From NCBI RefSeq assembly GCF_014639795.1, contig NZ_BMGC01000005.1, forward strand, positions 156,060 to 220,059: 64,000 bases of DNA, given 5' to 3'. The position numbers and the translations under genes are program-made. The notes beneath the pieces were generated by a model. It did not search any database. It was not told the DNA's origin and saw only the letters and a list, made by a program, of their open reading frames with translations. Source of the stretch: Gordonia jinhuaensis. GTDB lineage: Bacteria; Actinomycetota; Actinomycetes; Mycobacteriales; Mycobacteriaceae. Positions 62,180 through 64,000 of this stretch are shown in pieces (the stretch's first letter is position 1; each line of letters opens with the position of its first letter).

Positions 62180-63907
62180 ATGAGCACCGCGTCGAATCCC
62201 GATCAGAACCCGAATCCCGACACCGGACGCAGCGAGGGCCGACACCGCCGCGGCGACAGCTCATCGGACACCCCCGGCAGTCGTAACTCGGCGATCGATG
62301 AGATCGCCGATGCCTACCTCGAGCGGATCGCTGCGGCCGACCCGATCACCGGCACCCACCTCGGCGTGGGCGATCACGACCACCTGCTCACCGACTTCTC
62401 CCCCGAGGCCGTCGCCGCCCGGACCGCAGACGCCCAGGCGGTCCTCGACGCGCTGAGCCGCGCGCAGATCGCCGACGACGTCGACCGCGTGACGGTCGCG
62501 ACGATGAGCGATGCGCTCGGACGCCAGATCACGGTCGCGCAGGCGGGTGAGAGCGTCGGCGAGGTCAACGTGATCGAGTCGCCGCTGCAGGCCGTGCGCG
62601 ACGTCTTCGACGTGATGGCCACCGGCACCGCCGACGAGCGTGCGGCTGTGCTCGCCCGCGTGCGTGCCATTCCGGGGTCGCTGGATTCGGCGATCGAGGG
62701 TCTGCGGTATCGGCTCGCCCACGGCCCCTCGATCGCACGAAGGCAGGTGGATCTGGTCGCCGAGCAGGCCGACGATGCACCGGCGGCGGTGCGACACAAC
62801 ATCGATCGGGCGCTGGCCGATGCCGGCAGCGACGCCTCGTCATTGTCGGCGGCGTTGGATGCCGCACATGCCGACGCGGCGGCGGCCTTCGCCCGGTACG
62901 CGCATGCTCTCCGTACCGAGGCCGCGCCGGTTGCCGCCGTCGACGACGCCGTGGGTATCGATCGCTACCGCCCGCTACTCGGGTTGTATCTGTCCGATGA
63001 CATCGATCCCCTCGATGCCTACGCGTGGGGCCTGGATCACCTGGATTCCGTTGTGGCCGAACAGAAAACGCTGGCGAAGGAAGTCACCGGCAGCGACGAC
63101 GTGACCGCGGCGATGGCCGCTCTCGACGCCGACGCCCGGTACACGATGACCGACAAGCACGCATTCGTGAACTGGATGCAATCGCTCGCCGATCTGGCCG
63201 TCGCCGACCTCGGGGACACCGAATTCGTGATCCCCGAACAACTCCGCCACATCGAGTGCCGACTCGCCCCGTCGAGCACCGGCGCCATCTACTACACCGC
63301 CCCGAGCGCGGATCTGACCCGGCCGGGGCGCATGTGGTGGTCGGTTCCCTCCGATCAGAACGAGTTCCACACCTGGCAGGAGACCACCACGGTGTTCCAC
63401 GAAGGTGTTCCGGGGCATCACCTGCAGCTGGGCGCGGCGATGATCTCGCCGGAGCTCAACCGCTGGCGCAAACAGGCGTCGTTCACCTCCGGTCACGGCG
63501 AGGGCTGGGCGCTCTACGCCGAACGACTGATGGATGAACTCGGCCGCCTCACCGACCCGGGCGACCGGATGGGGATGCTCGACTCCCAGCGGCTCCGTGC
63601 GGTCCGCGTGATCGTCGACATCGGCGTGCACTGCCGGCTCACCGCCCCCGAGTCGGTGGGCGGTGGCATCTGGGACGCCGACAAGGCCTGGCAGTTCCTC
63701 ACCGACAACGTCGCGATGAACCGCTCGACACTGCGCTTCGAACTCGATCGCTACCTGGGCTGGCCCGGCCAGGCACCGTCCTACGCACTCGGCCAGCGGG
63801 TGTGGCGCGAGGTGCGTCAGGCGTATCTGGACGCCCACCCCGGCCACACGCGCAAGGACTTCCACGCCCGCGCGCTGGCGCTGGGCGGGGTGAGCCTAGT
63901 GTCCTGA
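62180..63907 (+). CDS. DUF885 metalloprotein, C-terminus replaced by IS insertion
   Basis: DUF885 family protein, predicted zinc peptidase, 575 residues as read. The active-site motif is HEGVPGHHLQ (His407, Glu408, His413) with a downstream Glu in HGEGWALYAERL. The first 35 residues are polar and disordered. The frame ends ALALGGVSLVS: the last codons (GTG TCC TGA) belong to an IS630-type element inserted at a TA (63898-63899). The family normally runs on for a short helix after this ALALGG segment, so the protein is probably slightly truncated but with its active site intact. The start is ATG 62180; GGAGGG abuts it, so ribosome spacing is odd. Confidence 0.85.
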   Translation: MSTASNPDQNPNPDTGRSEGRHRRGDSSSDTPGSRNSAIDEIADAYLERIAAADPITGTHLGVGDHDHLLTDFSPEAVAARTADAQAVLDALSRAQIADDVDRVTVATMSDALGRQITVAQAGESVGEVNVIESPLQAVRDVFDVMATGTADERAAVLARVRAIPGSLDSAIEGLRYRLAHGPSIARRQVDLVAEQADDAPAAVRHNIDRALADAGSDASSLSAALDAAHADAAAAFARYAHALRTEAAPVAAVDDAVGIDRYRPLLGLYLSDDIDPLDAYAWGLDHLDSVVAEQKTLAKEVTGSDDVTAAMAALDADARYTMTDKHAFVNWMQSLADLAVADLGDTEFVIPEQLRHIECRLAPSSTGAIYYTAPSADLTRPGRMWWSVPSDQNEFHTWQETTTVFHEGVPGHHLQLGAAMISPELNRWRKQASFTSGHGEGWALYAERLMDELGRLTDPGDRMGMLDSQRLRAVRVIVDIGVHCRLTAPESVGGGIWDADKAWQFLTDNVAMNRSTLRFELDRYLGWPGQAPSYALGQRVWREVRQAYLDAHPGHTRKDFHARALALGGVSLVS

Positions 63908-64000
63908 GTCATTAATTGTCATTCGGTTGATAGACTGGGGAATGGCAACCCGGGGTCCGCGAGCAGTGGATATTGTTCTGACCGATGACGAGCGCCGTGA
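63900..64000 (+). mobile_element. left end of an IS630-family element
   Basis: From 63900 the sequence gtgtcctgagtcattaatt begins right after a TA, the target site duplicated by IS630/Tc1 elements, and resembles known IS630-type ends. A transposase frame starts 42 bases in. AT content rises sharply compared with the DUF885 gene. The other end is outside the window, so size and TA duplication cannot be checked. Confidence 0.75.
63942..64000 (+). CDS. IS630-family transposase, N-terminus only
   Basis: Nineteen codons are present before the window ends: MATRGPRAVDIVLTDDERR. The pattern VDIVLTDDERRE matches the opening of the helix-turn-helix domain of IS630 transposases, which move DNA at TA sites with a DDE catalytic domain. 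GGGG five bases before the ATG could serve as ribosome site. Whether the gene is intact cannot be seen. Confidence 0.7.
   Translation, partial: MATRGPRAVDIVLTDDERR

Overview
The window is high-GC chromosomal DNA from an actinobacterium of the order Mycobacteriales. Gene order closely follows the M. tuberculosis blocks Rv1382-Rv1440 and Rv2534c-Rv2575, and WhiA, the actinobacterial integration host factor MihF and a B-4DMT membrane protein are all present. PE/PPE genes that lie near mihF in M. tuberculosis are absent. Gordonia or a near relative is my best guess; the genus is inference. Almost everything is core housekeeping on the minus strand, packed into operons whose stop and start codons often overlap (ATGA, GTGA or TGATG).

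Layout, left to right (minus-strand genes are transcribed right to left). 1-5565: ppc (cut by the window edge), secG, and the glycolytic operon gap-pgk-tpiA. 5721-11013: uvrC-rapZ-yvcK-whiA. 11157-15586: riboflavin genes. A promoter and FMN riboswitch lie just downstream of ribD and control ribE-ribBA-ribH plus a PH-domain membrane protein. 15609-25112: mihF-gmk-rpoZ-coaBC-metK-priA-fmt-rsmB-rpe. 25683-34439: the pyrimidine operon pyrR-pyrB-pyrC-(PH-like protein)-carA-carB-pyrF, with a PyrR-binding loop in its leader. 34553-36978: pepQ-efp-nusB. 37052-38312: two plus-strand genes, a B-4DMT membrane protein and an unrecognised secreted protein. 38383-47801: alaS-ruvX-mltG-aroE-(prepilin peptidase)-aroC-aroK-aroB. 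47999-48226: remnant of an XRE/MmyB-type regulator. 48410-58962: rarA, a kinase-fold protein and a transglutaminase / circularly permuted ATP-grasp / alpha-E / DUF2126 cluster. 59202-64000: aspS, then plus-strand zinc metallopeptidase and DUF885 genes, the latter ended by an IS630-type insertion that runs off the window.

Points that stand out are genome-specific scars on a conserved backbone. These are an in-frame 81-bp tandem duplication across the ribH/PH-gene junction, a +1 break inside a run of 15-bp repeats that splits the normally fused transglutaminase-DUF2126 protein, an IS630 insertion that replaces the C-terminal codons of the DUF885 gene, and a triplicated tpiA stop region. The closest thing to an under-described system is the 51.2-59.0 kb amide-ligase-type cluster, which has homologues in other actinobacteria but no established product that I know of.
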